The notes beneath the pieces were generated by a model that was not told where the DNA came from, ran no database searches, and saw only the letters and a list, made by a program, of their open reading frames with translations. A DNA stretch of 64,000 bases from contig CM072810.1 in assembly GCA_037013495.1 (NCBI GenBank), positions 76,864,449 to 76,928,448 of the forward strand. Reading direction: 5' to 3'. A program made the position numbers and the translations under genes. Positions 38,478 to 51,810 of this stretch are shown here, in pieces (position 1 is the first letter of the stretch; every line of letters begins with the position of its first letter). This stretch comes from Hippophae tibetana (taxonomy: Eukaryota; Streptophyta; Magnoliopsida; Rosales; Elaeagnaceae).

Positions 38478-38515
38478 TCTTGCTAAGGGACTAGCAAGAA
38501 GCTGGTTGGGGGTTG
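38478..38515 (+). other. Hairpin and polypurine tract next to 3' LTR
   Basis: TCTTGCTA/TAGCAAGA (38478-38499, loop AGGGAC) is followed by GCTGGTTGGGGGTTG (38501-38515), directly abutting the LTR start TGATGAG. The position and purine richness are those of the plus-strand primer of Ty3/gypsy elements. Confidence 0.75.
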
Positions 38516-39020
38516 TGATGAGTGCTCAAAAAGCACTAAAATAACCATGATTTTGTGCACATTAATTGATTAAAAATACATATATTTATATGTTTTATCA
38601 TATATTTATATAAATTTGTCTTTTTCGGAATCACGGGTATTTTTATTGTTTTTCAGGTATTTTGGCTTAAAAACGCAATTTAAAGACTAAAACAGGAATA
38701 CTTGAAGCAATACATCACAAATATATTAATAAATAAGTGGGAAAAGGTCAACAAATATGGAAAAATTGGACAAAATGGGTCGAAAAGGTCAAAAATGTCA
38801 AAGAGACGAAAATCGCGCCGCCGCGCTGCCCGGCCGCCGCGCCCCAGCGCCCAGCACCGCCCCAAGTAGCAGCGCGCGGAACTGTTCATCCGCGTGTACT
38901 GTTCATCCGCGCGTACTGTTCATCCGCGCGTACTGTTCATCAGACTCGGCACTGTTCATACCCGTTACCGTGCAGCCGCGGTACTGTTCATACCCGGTAC
39001 TGTGCAGCCGCCCCATGTCA

Positions 39021-39047
39021 TGCTGACGTCATCAAATGACGTCAGCA
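39021..39047 (+). promoter_or_regulatory. Palindromic TGACGTCA pair in 3' LTR
   Basis: Identical to the site at 24862-24888: 12-bp arms with a 3-base spacer, about 70 bp before the TATA box. It is a probable bZIP-class binding site. Confidence 0.68.
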
Positions 39048-39113
39048 ATCAATAATCCGCGTTTTTACATTTTTTTAACATTTTTTCACTCACTTTTTCT
39101 CTCCATCCTCACC

Positions 39114-39121
39114 TATAAATA
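39114..39121 (+). promoter_or_regulatory. TATA box of 3' LTR
   Basis: TATAAATA in the conserved LTR promoter block. Transcription from it would read rightwards into the satellite at 40526 onward. Confidence 0.7.
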
Positions 39122-40525
39122 CCCCCCTTCCCTTCACTTCAAAACACACCTTCAAACCACACTTCTCTCTTCTTTCTTTCTCTCATTTCTTAGTTTTTTG
39201 AGTTTTCCTTAGTTTCTTTCTTAGTTTCTAAGTTTTTCTTAGTTTCCTTCTTAGTTTTTAGTTCAATTCTCTTAGTTTTAGTGTTCTTCTCTTTTTGAGA
39301 GGAACTTGTAATGTTTTTGTAATAATTTAGTTTTTGATTCAATAAATGGGAGTGCAAATTCCGCTTGGAGGTTTTCTAGCAACGGGAATAGCGTCGAAGT
39401 TCTGTAAGGATTTTATTTTCTTTACAGTTATTTTTATGCTTTATTCTTACATGTTATATTTAATTTGTCTATGATTAAATTTAACTCTGCTAGCTGTTTA
39501 TAAACATGATATAATAATAACGTTGTTATGCTTGCGAAATATTAAATAGGTGAAAATTTCTAAAATGAATTGATTTTTTTTTTATTCAAGATTTTATATT
39601 AAGAATGTTAGAGAGAAATATATTATTTTTCATTACAAACTTAAAACTGAAAATTAGATTTTAAGGTTTAGTTATCCGGTCTAATTTAGCGTAGTGCTCT
39701 TTTATTTGTTGGTACAATCGCCCGGTAGTTAGAGTGAAACTCTATTTCAAAAGTTTTTATAAGAATTATTATGTGAAAATGTATTGACAACATGTTTTCA
39801 ATAGTGGTTTTAAAACTTGAAAGTTAGTACTCGGATAATTAAATTCTTATGTTTAATTTGGACACCTTGAATAAAGTTTAAACTGTCTAACTCCACCAAA
39901 GGTGGCATTTAAATGGTTCATTTTCAATCTCTTAGAAAAAGGAATTAATTTAATTAAACATATTAGTTATCAACCCCACCCATAGGTGTTAATTGATTTG
40001 TTTAGTTAACAAAGAATATCTAACCCCACCAAAGGTGGTATTTATATAAAAAAGAGAGAATCAATAAAATATCAATTTATATCCTTAATAACCTAGATAA
40101 TATGAGCAAGCATAATTAATTTAGTTATTATATCCATAAATACTCCGCTAATATAAATGATAAAATTTGCATGAATATTTATTGAATCTGTATATATGTT
40201 TATTTTTAGATAATTATTTATTGAATTTGTATCTATGTTTATTTTTATGTTATTAGATTATATTTAATTAATCTGTATATATGTTTATTTTATGTTATTA
40301 GATTAGGAACACAAAAACCAAACTATCGTGACAGGATGTTTAGGATTTAATTTCGTTTTTAAAAGTTTGAATAATAAATTAAAAACCACATACATACCTT
40401 CCTTAGATCGACCTTGGGAGTATACTTATCATTTTCTTCGAAATGATTCGTGCACTTGCGAGAGTTTTATAAATATTAAAACCAAAGTATTTGCGAAGAT
40501 CGGCGATGCCGGTTTTCGTTCATCA

Positions 40526-43500
40526 CCTACCGAGGCCTTAATGTTTTTGTTGCATATAGACCCTTTTGTTTTGCTTTGGATTTTTTTCAATGCAACTATA
40601 ACGAATATTGAGGTGCCGACGAAAAGTGTGTTTAAAAATATTGTAAATATTTTCAATATCTAACAATTATTCTCATGATAATACAAATATACTCATTACG
40701 CCTCACAATTTATTTTTTGGAATATAAAATTGAAAGATTAATTTTTGAAGCCATTTATGTATAGCGATTTTCTTTGTTAGTGAATTTTTAAATTTAATGT
40801 ATTATTTTTCATTATTATTTTTATGCTTTTTTTCTTCACGGATGGATTATGGACATTACACAACTAAATAGCAATATTAAGGTTGCATTACGTTAAGGGT
40901 TTTGTTCCGAATAATAGAAAACATTATCCTTATGATGGAGGAAGAATTCATAACATTAGTGAAATTACTTTTTAGAAATATTGTTGCTTTTCTTTATGGG
41001 GTTCTTGATTGAATGCTCCAATTCGACATATCAAAAGGAGTGATCATCTTTTTTGGCATCACAAGGTTGGGGTATTATCGACTTGTTGGTGTTCTATTCA
41101 TTTGTCGATTTCGTTTCATATTTATTTTTCAAACTATCGTATCTTCTTCTTGATCTTTATTTCTATTTACAATCTGTCTTTGTTCTTCATAAATAAAAGA
41201 GTAGAAAAGAGAAGATGGGTTATACTCTTCACAGTATTAAAAAAAAGATAATTTGATAAATAAGAGTTCCAATTTTAACGGCCATAACTTTTGACTCGTA
41301 TACCGAAATTACTATTATAATATATCAAGTTAGAGCTTGTAACGATTCCTATAATCTCAGCTACGTGGCAGAAGAACCTCATTTTTTGAACAAAATTCTC
41401 CTTTTACATCACCTACTGAGGTCTTAATGTTTGTGTTCCATATACACCCTTTTGTTTTGCTTTGGATTTTTTTCAATGCAACTATAACGAATATTGAGGT
41501 GCCGACGAAATTTTGTTTAAAAATATTCTAAATATGTTCAATATCTAACAATTATTCTCATGACAATACAAATATACTCATTACGCTTCACAATTTATTT
41601 TTTGGAACATAAAATTGAAAGATTAATTTTGGAAGCCATTTATGTATAGCAATTTTCTTTTTTAGTGAATTGTTAAATTTAATGTATAATTTTTCATTAT
41701 TATTTTTATGCTTTTTTTCTTCACGGATTGATTATGCACATTACACAACTAAATAGCCATATTAACGTTGCATTACGTTTAGGGTTTTGTTCTGTATAAT
41801 AATAAACAGTAGCCTTATGATGGAGGAAGAATTGATAACATTATTGAAATTACTTTTTAGAAATATTGTTGCTTTTATTTCTGGGGTTCTTGATTGAATG
41901 ATCCAATTCGAAATATCAAAACGAGTGATCATCTTTTTTGGCATCACAAGGTTGGGGTATTATGGTCTTGTTGATGTTGTTTTCGTCTGTGTATTTCGTT
42001 TTGTATTTATTTTTCAAACCATAGTCTCTTCTTCTTGATCTTTATTTCTATGTCCAATCTGTCTTTGTTCTTCATAAATAAAAGAGTAGGAAAGAGAAGA
42101 TGGGTTATACTCTTCACAGTATTAAAAAAAGAAAATTTGATAAATAAGAGTTCCAATTTTAACGGCCATAACTTTTGACTCGTATATGGAAATTACTATT
42201 ATAATATATCAATTTAGAGCTTGTAACAATTCCTATAATCTCAGCTACGTGGCAGAAGAACTTTATTTTTTGAACACAATTTCTCCTTTTACATCACCTA
42301 CTGAGGTCTTAGTGTTTTTGTTGCATATAGACACTTTTGTTTTGCTTTGGATTTTTTTCAATGCAACTATAACGAATATTGAGGTGCCGACGAAAAGTGT
42401 GTGTAAAAATATTCTAAATATGTTCAATATCTAACAATTATTCTCATGACAATACAAATATACTCATTACGCTTCACAATTTATTTTTTGGAACATAAAA
42501 TTGAATGATTAACTTTCGAAGCCATTTATATATAGCTATTTTCTTTTTTAGTGAATTGTAAAATTTAATGTATTATTTTTCATTATTATTTTTATGCTTT
42601 TTTCCTTCACGGATGGATTATGCACATTACACAACTAAATAGCCATATTAAGGTTGCATTACGTTTAGGGTTTTATACCGTATAATAATAAACAGTAGAC
42701 TTATGATGGAGGAAGAATTGATAACATTAGTGAAATTACTTTTTAGAAATATTGTTGCTTTTATTTCTGGGGTTCTTGATTGAATGATCCAATTCGAAAT
42801 ATCAAAAGGAGTGATCATCTTTTTGGCATCACAAGATTGGGGTATTATGGTCTTGTTGATGTTGTTTTCCTCTGTGTATTTCGTTTCATATTTATTTTTC
42901 AAACTATCGTATCTTCTTCTTGATCTTTATTTCTATGTACAATCGGTCTTTGTTCTTCATAAATAAAAGATTAGGAAAGAGAAGATGGGTTATACTCTTC
43001 ACAGTATTAAAAAAAGAAAATTTGATAAATAAGAGTTCCAACTTTAACGGGCATAACTTTTGACTCGTATACCGAAATTACTATTATAATATATCAAGTT
43101 AGAGCTTGTAACGATTCCTATAATCTCAGCTACGTGGCAGAAAAACCTCATTTTTTGAACAAAATTCTCCTTTTACATCACCTACCGAGGCCTTAATGTT
43201 TTTGTTGCATATAGACCATTTTGTTTTGCTTTGGTTTTTTTTCAATGCAACTATAACGAATATTGAGGTTCCTACGAAAAGTGTGTTTACAAATATTCTA
43301 AATTTTTTCAATATCTACCATTTATTCTCACAACAATACAAATATACTGATTACGCTTCACAATTTATTTTTTGGAATATAAAATTGAAAGATTAATTTT
43401 CGAAGCCATTTATGTATAGCGATTTTCCTTTTCAGTGAATTGTTAAATTTAATGTATTATTTTTCATAATTATTTTTATGCTTTTTTTCTTCACGTATGG

Positions 43501-44003
43501 ATTATGCACATTACACAACTAAATATCCATATTAAGGTTGCATTACGTTTAGGGTTTTGTTCCGTATAACAGAAAAGAGTAGCCTTATGATGGAGGAAGA
43601 ATTGATAACTTTAGTGAAATTACTTTTGAGAAATATTGTTGCTTTTCTTTCTGGGGTTCTTGATTGAATGCTCCAATTCGACATATCAAAAGGAGTGATC
43701 ATCTCTTTTGGCATCACAAGGTTGGGGTATTATGGACTTGTTGGTGTTCTTTTCGTCTGTCGATTTCGTTTCATATTTATTTTTCAAACTATCGTATCTT
43801 CTTCTTGATATTTATTTATATGTTCAATCAATCTTTGTTTTTGGTAAATAAAAGAGTTGGAAAGAGAATATGGGTTATACTCTTCACAATATTAAAAAAA
43901 GATAATTTGAGAAATAAGAGTTCCGACTTTAAAGGATATAACTTTTGACTCGTATATCGAAATTACTATTATAATATATCAATCGAAACTTGTAACGATT
44001 CCT
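40526..44003. repeat. Satellite family A, divergent segment
   Basis: Family A monomers (anchors near 40880, 41763, 42649 and 43535) carry distinctive variants such as GGATTGATTATGC, ATTAACGTTGC, TTTATACCG and TTGATCTTTATTTCTATG. The stretch 41602-43185 closely matches 22739-24322, the satellite left of the solo LTR, at an offset of 18863 bp. At 43181-43185 it holds the uninterrupted CCTAC target. The last monomer is cut short at about 44003. Confidence 0.93.
43181..43185. other. Empty insertion site paralogous to the solo-LTR site
   Basis: CCTAC here occurs once and is followed by CGAGGCCTTAATG and GTTGCATATAGACCATTTTG, the same as the right flank of the solo LTR at 26367, and preceded by sequence matching its left flank (AACCTCATTTTTTGAAC, then AAAATTCTCC). 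It is therefore a pre-insertion copy of that locus. Confidence 0.85.
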
Positions 44004-44007
44004 ATAA
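44003..44007. other. Microhomology junction between satellite families A and B
   Basis: The A word GATTCCTATAATCTC and the B word GAATATAAAATTGTAAG are joined at the shared TATAA. The monomer crossing it is only about 627 bp (43534 to 44161). To the right all monomers are family B. Confidence 0.75.
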
Positions 44008-47000
44008 AATTGTAAGATTAATTTTTGAAGGCATTTATGTATAGCGATTTTCTTTATTAGTGAATTTGGTAAATTTAATATGTCCTATTAGTCATTATTA
44101 TTTTTATGTTTTTTTCTTCATGGATGGATTATGCACATTACACAACCAAATAGCCACATTAAGGTTGCATTACGTCTAGGGTTTTGTTCGGTATAAAAGA
44201 AAACAACAGTCTCGTGATGGAGGAAGAACTGATAACATTAATGAAATTATTTTTTAGAAATATTTTTTCTTTTCTTTCTGGGGTTCTTGATTGAATGCTC
44301 CAATTCTTCATAGCAAAAGGAGTGATCATCTTTATTGGCATCACAAGGTTGGGGTATTATGGACTTGTTTTTGTTGTTTTCGTCTGTGGATTTCGTTTCG
44401 TATTTATTTTTGAAACCATAGTATCTTCTTCTTGATCTTTATTACTATGTTCAATCAATATTTGTTCTTCATAAATAAAAGAGTAGGAAAAAGAAGATGG
44501 GTTATACTCTTCATAGTATTTAAAAAATACAATTTGATAAATAAGAGTTACCACTTTAAACGGCTATAACTTTTGACTCGTTTTTCAAAATTACTATTGT
44601 AATATATCAAGTCAGAACTTCTAACGATTCCTATAATCTGACCATGGTTGAAAAACAACCTCATTTTTTCAACACAAATTTCTCCGTTTACATCACCTAA
44701 TAAGGGTTTAAAATTTTTGTAGCATATATTCCTTTTTTGTTTGCTTTGGATTTTTTTTCCATGCAACTATAACAAATATTGAGATGCCGACAAAAGGTGT
44801 GTTTAAAAATATTCTAAATATTTTAAATATCTAACAAATATTCTCATGATAATACAAATATACTCATTATCCTTCACAATTTATTTTTTTGGAATATAAA
44901 AATGTAAGATTAATTTTCGAAGCCATTTATGTATAGCTATTTTACTTTTTAGTGAATTGTCAAATTTAATATGTCTTATTTTTCAATATTAGTTTTATGG
45001 TTTTTTTCTTCACGGATGGATTATGCACATTACACAACTAAATAACCATATTAAGGTTGCATTACGTCTAGGGATTTATTCCAAATAAAATGAAAACAAC
45101 AGTATCGTGATGGAGGAAGAACTGATAACATTAATGAAATTAATTTTTAGAAATATTTTTTCTTTTCTTTCTGGGGTTCTTGATTGAATGCTCCAATTCG
45201 ACATATCAAAAGGAGTGAACAACTTTTTTGGCATCACAAGGTTGGGGTATTATGGAATTGTTGATGTTGTTTTCGTTTCGTATTTATTTTTGAAACCATA
45301 GTATCTTCTTCTTGATCTTTATTTATATTTTCAATCAATCTTTGTTCTTCATACATAAAAGAGTAAGAAAAAGAAGATGGATGATACTCTTCATAGTATT
45401 AAAAAAATAAAATTTGATAAATAACAGTTCCTACTTTAAACGGCTATAACTTTTTACTCATATTTCAAAATTACTATTGTAATATATAAAGTCAGAACTT
45501 CTAACGATTCCTATAATCTGAGCATGGTTGAAAAAGAACCTCATTTTTTGAACACAAATTCCTCCGTTTACATCACCTAACGAGGGTTTAAAATTTTTGT
45601 CGCTTATATTCCCTTTTTGATTGCTTTGGATTTTCTTCAATGCAACTATAACGAATATGGAGGTGCCTCCCAAAGGTTTGTTTAAAAATATTCTAAACAT
45701 TTTAAATATCCACCAAATATTCTCATGATAATACAAATATACTCATTATACTTCACAATTTATTTTTTGGGAATATAAAATTGTAAGATTAATTTTTGAA
45801 GGCATTTATGTATAGCGATTTTCTTTATTAGTGAATTTGGTAAATTTAATATGTCCTATTAGTCATTATTATTTTTATGTTTTTTTCTTCATGAATGGAT
45901 TATGCACATTACACAACCAAATAGCCACATTAAGGTTGCATTACGTCTAGGGTTTTGTTCGGTATAAAAGAAAACAACAGTCTCGTGATGGAGGAATAAC
46001 TGATAACATTAATGAAATTAGTTTTTAGAAATATTTTTGCTTTTTTTTCTGGGGTTCTTGATTTAATGCTCCAATTCGACATATCAAAAGGAGTGATCAT
46101 CTTTATTGGAATCACAAGGTTGGGGTATTATGGACTTGTTGTTGTTGTTTTCGTCTGTGGATTGCGTTTCGTATTTATTTTTGAAACCATAGTATCTTCT
46201 TCTTGATCTTTATTTCTATGTTCAATCAATATTTGTTCTTCATAAAGAAAAGAGTAGGAAAAAGAAGCTGGGTTATACTCTTCATAATATTTAAAAAATA
46301 AAATTTGATAAATAAGAGTTACCACTTTAAACGGCTATAACTTTTGACTCGTTTTTCAAAATTACTATTGTAATATATCAAGTCAGAACTTCTAACGATT
46401 CCTATAATCTGAGCATGGTTGAAAAAGAACCTCATTTTTTGAACACAAATTCCTCCGTTTACATCACCTAACGAGGGTTTAAAATTTTTGTCGCATATAT
46501 TCCCTTTTTGTTTGCTTTGGATTTTCTTCAATGCAACTATAACGAATATTGAGGTGCCTCCCAAAGGTTTGTTTAAAAATATTCTAAACATTTTAAATAT
46601 CTAACAAATATTCTCATGATAATACAAATATACTCATTATCCTTCACAATTTATTTTTTGGGAATATAAAATTGTAAGATTAATTTTTGAAGCCATTTAT
46701 GTATAGCGATTTTCTTTATTAGTGAATTTGGTAAATTTAATATGTGCTATTTTTCATTCTTATTTTTACGCTTTTTTCCTTCATGGATGGATTATGCACA
46801 TTACACAACCAAATAGCCACATTAAGGTTGCATTACGTCTACGGTTTTGTTCGGTATAAAAGAAAACAACAGTCTCGTGATGGAGGAAGAACTAATAACA
46901 TTAATGAAATTATTTTTTAGAAATATTTTTGCTTTTTTTTCTGTGGTTCTTGAGTGAATGCTCCAATTCGACATATCAAAAGGAGTGATCATCTTTATTC

Positions 47001-50000
47001 GAATCACAAGGTTGGGGTATTATGGACTTGTTGTTGTTGTTTTCGTCTGTGGATTGCGTTTCGTATTTATTTTTGAAACCATAGTATCTTCTTCTTGATC
47101 TTTATTTCTATGTTCAATCAATATTTGTTCTTCATAAAGAAAAGAGTAGGAAAAAGAAGCTGGGTTATACTCTTCATAGTAATAAAAAAATAAAATTTGA
47201 TAAATAAGAGTTACGACTTTAAACGGCTATAACTTTTGACCCGTTTTTCAAAATTACTATTGTAATATATCAAGTCAGAACTTCTAACGATTCCTATAAT
47301 CTGGCAATGGTTGAAAAAGAACCTCATTTTTTGAACACAAATTCCTCCGTTTACATCACCTAACGAGGGTTTAAAATTTTTGTCGCATATATTCCCTTTT
47401 TGTTTGCTTTGGATTTTCTTCAATGCAACTATAACGAATATTGAGGTGCCTCCCAAAGGTTTGTTTAAAAATATTCTAAACATTTTAAATATCTAACAAA
47501 TATTCTCATGATAATACAAATATACTCATTATCCTTCACAATTTATTTTTTGGGAATATAAAATTGTAAGATTAATTTTTGAAGCCATTTATGTATAGCG
47601 ATTTTCTTTATTAGTTAATTTGGTAAATTTAATATGTCCTATTTTTCATTCTTATTTTTACACTTTTTTTCTTCATGGATGGATTATGCACATTACACAA
47701 CCAAATAGCCACATTAAGGTTGCATTACGTCTACGGTTTTGTTCGGTATAAAAGAAAACAACAGTCCTGTGATGGAGGAAGAACTGATAACATTAATGAA
47801 ATTATTTTTTAGAAATATTTTTGCTTTTCTTTCTGGGGTTCTTGATTGAATGCTCCAATTAGACATATCAAAAGGAGTGATCATCTTTATTGGCATCACA
47901 AGGTTGGGGTATTATGGACTTGTTGTTGTTGTTTTCGTCTGTGGATTTCGTTTCGTATTTATTTTTGAAACCATAATATCTTCTTCTTGATCTTTATTTC
48001 TAGGTTCAATCAATATTTGTTCTTCATAAATAAACGAGTAGGAAAAAGAGGATGGGTTATACTCTTCATAGTATTTAAAAAATAAAATTTGATAAATAAG
48101 AGTTACCACTTTAAACGGCTATAACTTTTGACTCGTTTTTCAAAATTACTATTGTAATATATCAAGTCAGAACTTCTAATGATTCCTATAATCTGAGCAT
48201 GGTTGAAAAAGAACCTCATTTTTTGAACACAAATTCCTCCGTTTATATCACCTAACGAGGGTTTAAAATATTTGTCGCATATATTCCCTTTTTGTTTGCT
48301 TTGGATTTTCTTCAATGCAACTATAACGAATATTGAGATGCCTCCCAAAGGTTTGTTTAAAAATATTCTAAACATTTTAAATATCTAACAAATATTCTCA
48401 TGATAATACAAATATACTCATTATCCTTCACAATTTATTTTTTGGGAATATAATATTGTAAGATTAATTTTTGAAGCCATTTATGTATAGCGATTTTCTT
48501 TATTAGTGAATTTGGTAAATTTAATATGTCCTATTTTTCATTATTATTTTTACGCTTTTTTTCTTCATGGATGGATTATGCACATTACACAACCAAATAG
48601 CCACATTAAGGTTGCATTACGTCTAGGGTTTTGTTCGATATAAAAGAAAACAACAGTCCTGTGATGGAGGAAGAACTGATAACATTAATGAAATTATTTT
48701 TTAGAAATATTTTTGCTTTTCTTTCTGGGGTTCTTGATTGAATGCTCCAATTAGACATATCAAAAGAAGTGATGATCTTTATTGGCATCACAACGTTGGG
48801 GTATTATGGACTTGTTGTTGTTGTTTTCGTCTGTGGATTGCGTTTCGTATTTATTTTTGAAACCATAGTATCTTCTTCTTGATCTTTATTTCTAGGTTCA
48901 ATCAATATTTGTTCTTCATAAATAAACGAGTAGGAACTAGAGGATGGGTTATACTCTTCATAATATTTAAAAAATAAAATTTGATAAATAAGAGTTACCA
49001 CTTTAAACGGCTATAACTTTTGACTCGTTTTTCAAAATTACTATTGTAATATATCAAATCAGAACTTCTAACGATTCCTATAATCTGAGCATGGTTGAAA
49101 AAGAACCTCATTTTTTGAACACAAATTCCTCCGTTTACATCACCTAACGAGGGTTTAAAATTTTTGTCGCATATATTCCCTTTTTGTTTGCTTTGGATTT
49201 TCTTCAATGCAACTATAACGAATATTGAGATGCCTCCCAAAGGTTTGTTTAAAAATATTCTAAACATTTTAAATATCTAACAAATATTCTCATGATAATA
49301 CAAATATACTCATTATCCTTCACAATTTATTTTTTGGGAATATAAAATTGTAATATTAATTTTTGAAGCCACTTATGTATAGCGATTTTCTTTATTAGTG
49401 AATTTGGTAAATTTAATATGTCCTATTTTTCATTATTATTTTTACGCTTTTTTTCTTCATGGATGGATTATGCACATTACACAACCAAATAGCCACATTA
49501 AGGTTGCATTACGTCTAGGGTTTTGTTCGATATAAAAGAAAACAACAGTATCGTGATGGAGGAAGAACTTATAACATTAATGAAATTATTTTTTAGAAAT
49601 ATTTTTGCTTTTCTTTCTGCGGTTCTTGATTGAATGCTCCAATTTGACATATCAAAAGGAGTCATCATCTTTATTGGCATCACAAGGTTGGGGTATTATG
49701 GACTTGTTGTTATTGTTTTTGTCTGTGGATTGCGTTTCGTATTTATTTTTGAAACGATAGTATCTTCTTCTTGATCTTTATTTCGATGTTCAATCAATAT
49801 TTGTTCTTCATAAAGAAAAGAGTAGGAAAAAGAAGTTGGGTTATACTCTTCATAGTAATAAAAAAATAAAATTTGATAAATAAGAGTTACCACTTTAAAC
49901 GGCTATAACTTTTGGCTCGTTATTCAAAATTACTATTGTAATATATAAAGTCAGAACTTCTAACGATTCCTATAATCTGAGCATGGTTGAAAAAGAACCT

Positions 50001-51755
50001 CATTTTTTGAACACAAATTCCTCCGTTTACATCACCTAACGAGGGTTTAAAATTTTTGTCGCATATATTCCATTTTTGTTTGCTTTGGATTTTTTTCAAT
50101 GCAACTATAACGAATATGGAAGTGCCTCCCAAAGGTTTGTTTAAAAATATTCTAAACATTTTAAATATCTAACAAATATTCTCATGATAATACAAATATA
50201 CTCATTATCCTTCACAATTTATTTTTTGGGAATATAAAATTGTAATATTAATTTTTGAAGCCATTTATGTATAGCGATTTTCTTTATTAGTGAATTTGGT
50301 AAATTTAATATATGCTATTTTTCATTCTTATTTTTACGCTCTTTTTTCTTCATGGATGGATTATGCACATTACACAACCAAATAGCCACATTAAGGTTGC
50401 ATTACGTCTAGGGTTTTGTTCGGTATAAAAGAAAACAACAGTCTCGTGATGGAGGAAGAACTGATAACATTAATGAAATTAGTTTTTAGAAATATTTTTG
50501 CTTTTCTTTCAGGGGTTCTTGATTGAATGCTCCAATTCGACATATCAAAAGGAGTGATCATCTTTATTGGCATCACAAGGTTGGGGTATTATGGACTTGT
50601 TGTTGTTGTTTTCGTCTGTGGATTTCGTTTCGTATTTATTTTTGAAACCATAGTATCTTCTTCTTGATCTTTATTTCTATGTTCAATCAATATTTGTTCT
50701 TCATAAAGAAAAGAGTAGGAAAAAGAGGATGGGTTATACTCTTCATAGTAATAAAAAAATAAAATTTGATAAAAAAGAGTTACCATTTTAAACGGCTATT
50801 ACTTTTGACTCGTTTTTCAAAATTACTATTGTAATATATCAAGTCAGAACTTCTAACGATTCCTATAATCTGATCATGGTTGAAAAAGAACCTCATTTTT
50901 TGAACACAAATTCCTCCGTTTCCATCACCTAACGAGGGTTTAAAATTTTTGTCGCATATATTCCCTTTTTGTTTGCTTTGAATTTTTTTCAATGGAACTA
51001 TAACGAATATTGAGGTGCCGCCCAAAGGTTTGTTTAAAAATATTCTAAACATTTTAAATATCTAACAAATATTCTCATGATAATACAAATATACTCATTA
51101 TCCTTCACAATTTATTTTTTGGGAATATAAAATTGTAAGATTAATTTTTGAAGCCATTTATGTATAGCGATTTTCTTTATTAGTGAATTTGGTAAATTTA
51201 ATATGTCCTATTTTGCATTATTATTTTTATGCTTTTTTTCTTCATTGATGGATTATGCACATTCCACAACCAAATAGCCACATTAAGGTTGCATGACGTC
51301 TAGGGTTTTGTTCGGTATAAGAGAAAACAACAGTCTTGTGATGGAGGAAGAACTGATAACATTAATGAAATTATTTTTTAGAAATATTTTTTCTTTTCTT
51401 TCTGGGGTTCTTGATTGAATTCTCCAATTCGACATATCAAATGGAGTGATCATCTTTATTGGAATCACAAGGTTGGGGTATTAAGGACTTGTTGTTGTTG
51501 TTTTCGTCTGTGGATTTCGTTTTGTATTTATTTTTGAAACCATAGTATCTTCTTCTTGATCTTTATTTCTATGTTCAATCAATATTTGTTCTTGATAAAG
51601 AAAAGAGTAGGAAAAAGAAGATGGGTTATACTCTTCATAGTAATAAAAAAATAAAATTTGATAAATAAGAGTTACCACTTTCAACGGCTATAAGTTTTGA
51701 CTCGTTTTTCAAAATTACTATTGTAATATATCAAGTCAGAACTTCTAACGATTCC

Positions 51756-51810
51756 TAGGTAATCTAAACGGAGGAATTTTGAACACAAATTCCTCTGTTT
51801 ACATCACCTA
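51756..51810. repeat. Fold-back inverted repeat in a B monomer (imperfect)
   Basis: Arms 51756-51779 and 51787-51810 with a 7-base spacer, with three mismatches between the 24-bp arms. The right arm is normal satellite sequence. The left arm is its inverted copy and replaces the usual ATAATCTGAGCATGG segment. It sits one monomer to the left of the perfect version at 52636. Confidence 0.9.

Larger units (their letters stand above)
27425..40525 (+). mobile_element. Athila-type Ty3/gypsy retrotransposon, broken (element 2)
   Basis: Parts in order: leader with two hairpins (27425-27789), gag1 (27790-29127), spacer, gag2 (from 29467), an antisense solo LTR nested in it (30726-32743), pol with protease, reverse transcriptase, RNase H and integrase (to 36608), a 1.9-kb 3' noncoding region, polypurine tract (38501-38515) and 3' LTR (38516-40525). 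No LTR or primer-binding site directly precedes the leader; the internal region abuts satellite. The element is broken, with about four breaks including the nested insertion. Family assignment rests on the Athila-style protease (DLGAS), reverse transcriptase (FMDDF) and long 3' noncoding region. Its 3' LTR is the closest relative of the solo LTR at 24323, which suggests both descend from one insertion. Likely age is under one million years, very roughly. Confidence 0.93.
38516..40525 (+). mobile_element. 3' LTR of element 2
   Basis: A complete LTR of 2010 bp from TGATGAGTGC to CGTTCATCA. It carries a TATA box at 39114-39121, AATAAA at 39341-39346, the paired TGACGTCA palindrome at 39021-39047 and a U3 17-bp repeat block with fewer units than in the 24323 LTR. 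It is followed by CCTAC and then by the CGAGGCC/TTGCAT satellite subtype, the same target position and flank as the solo LTR at 24323. Confidence 0.95.
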
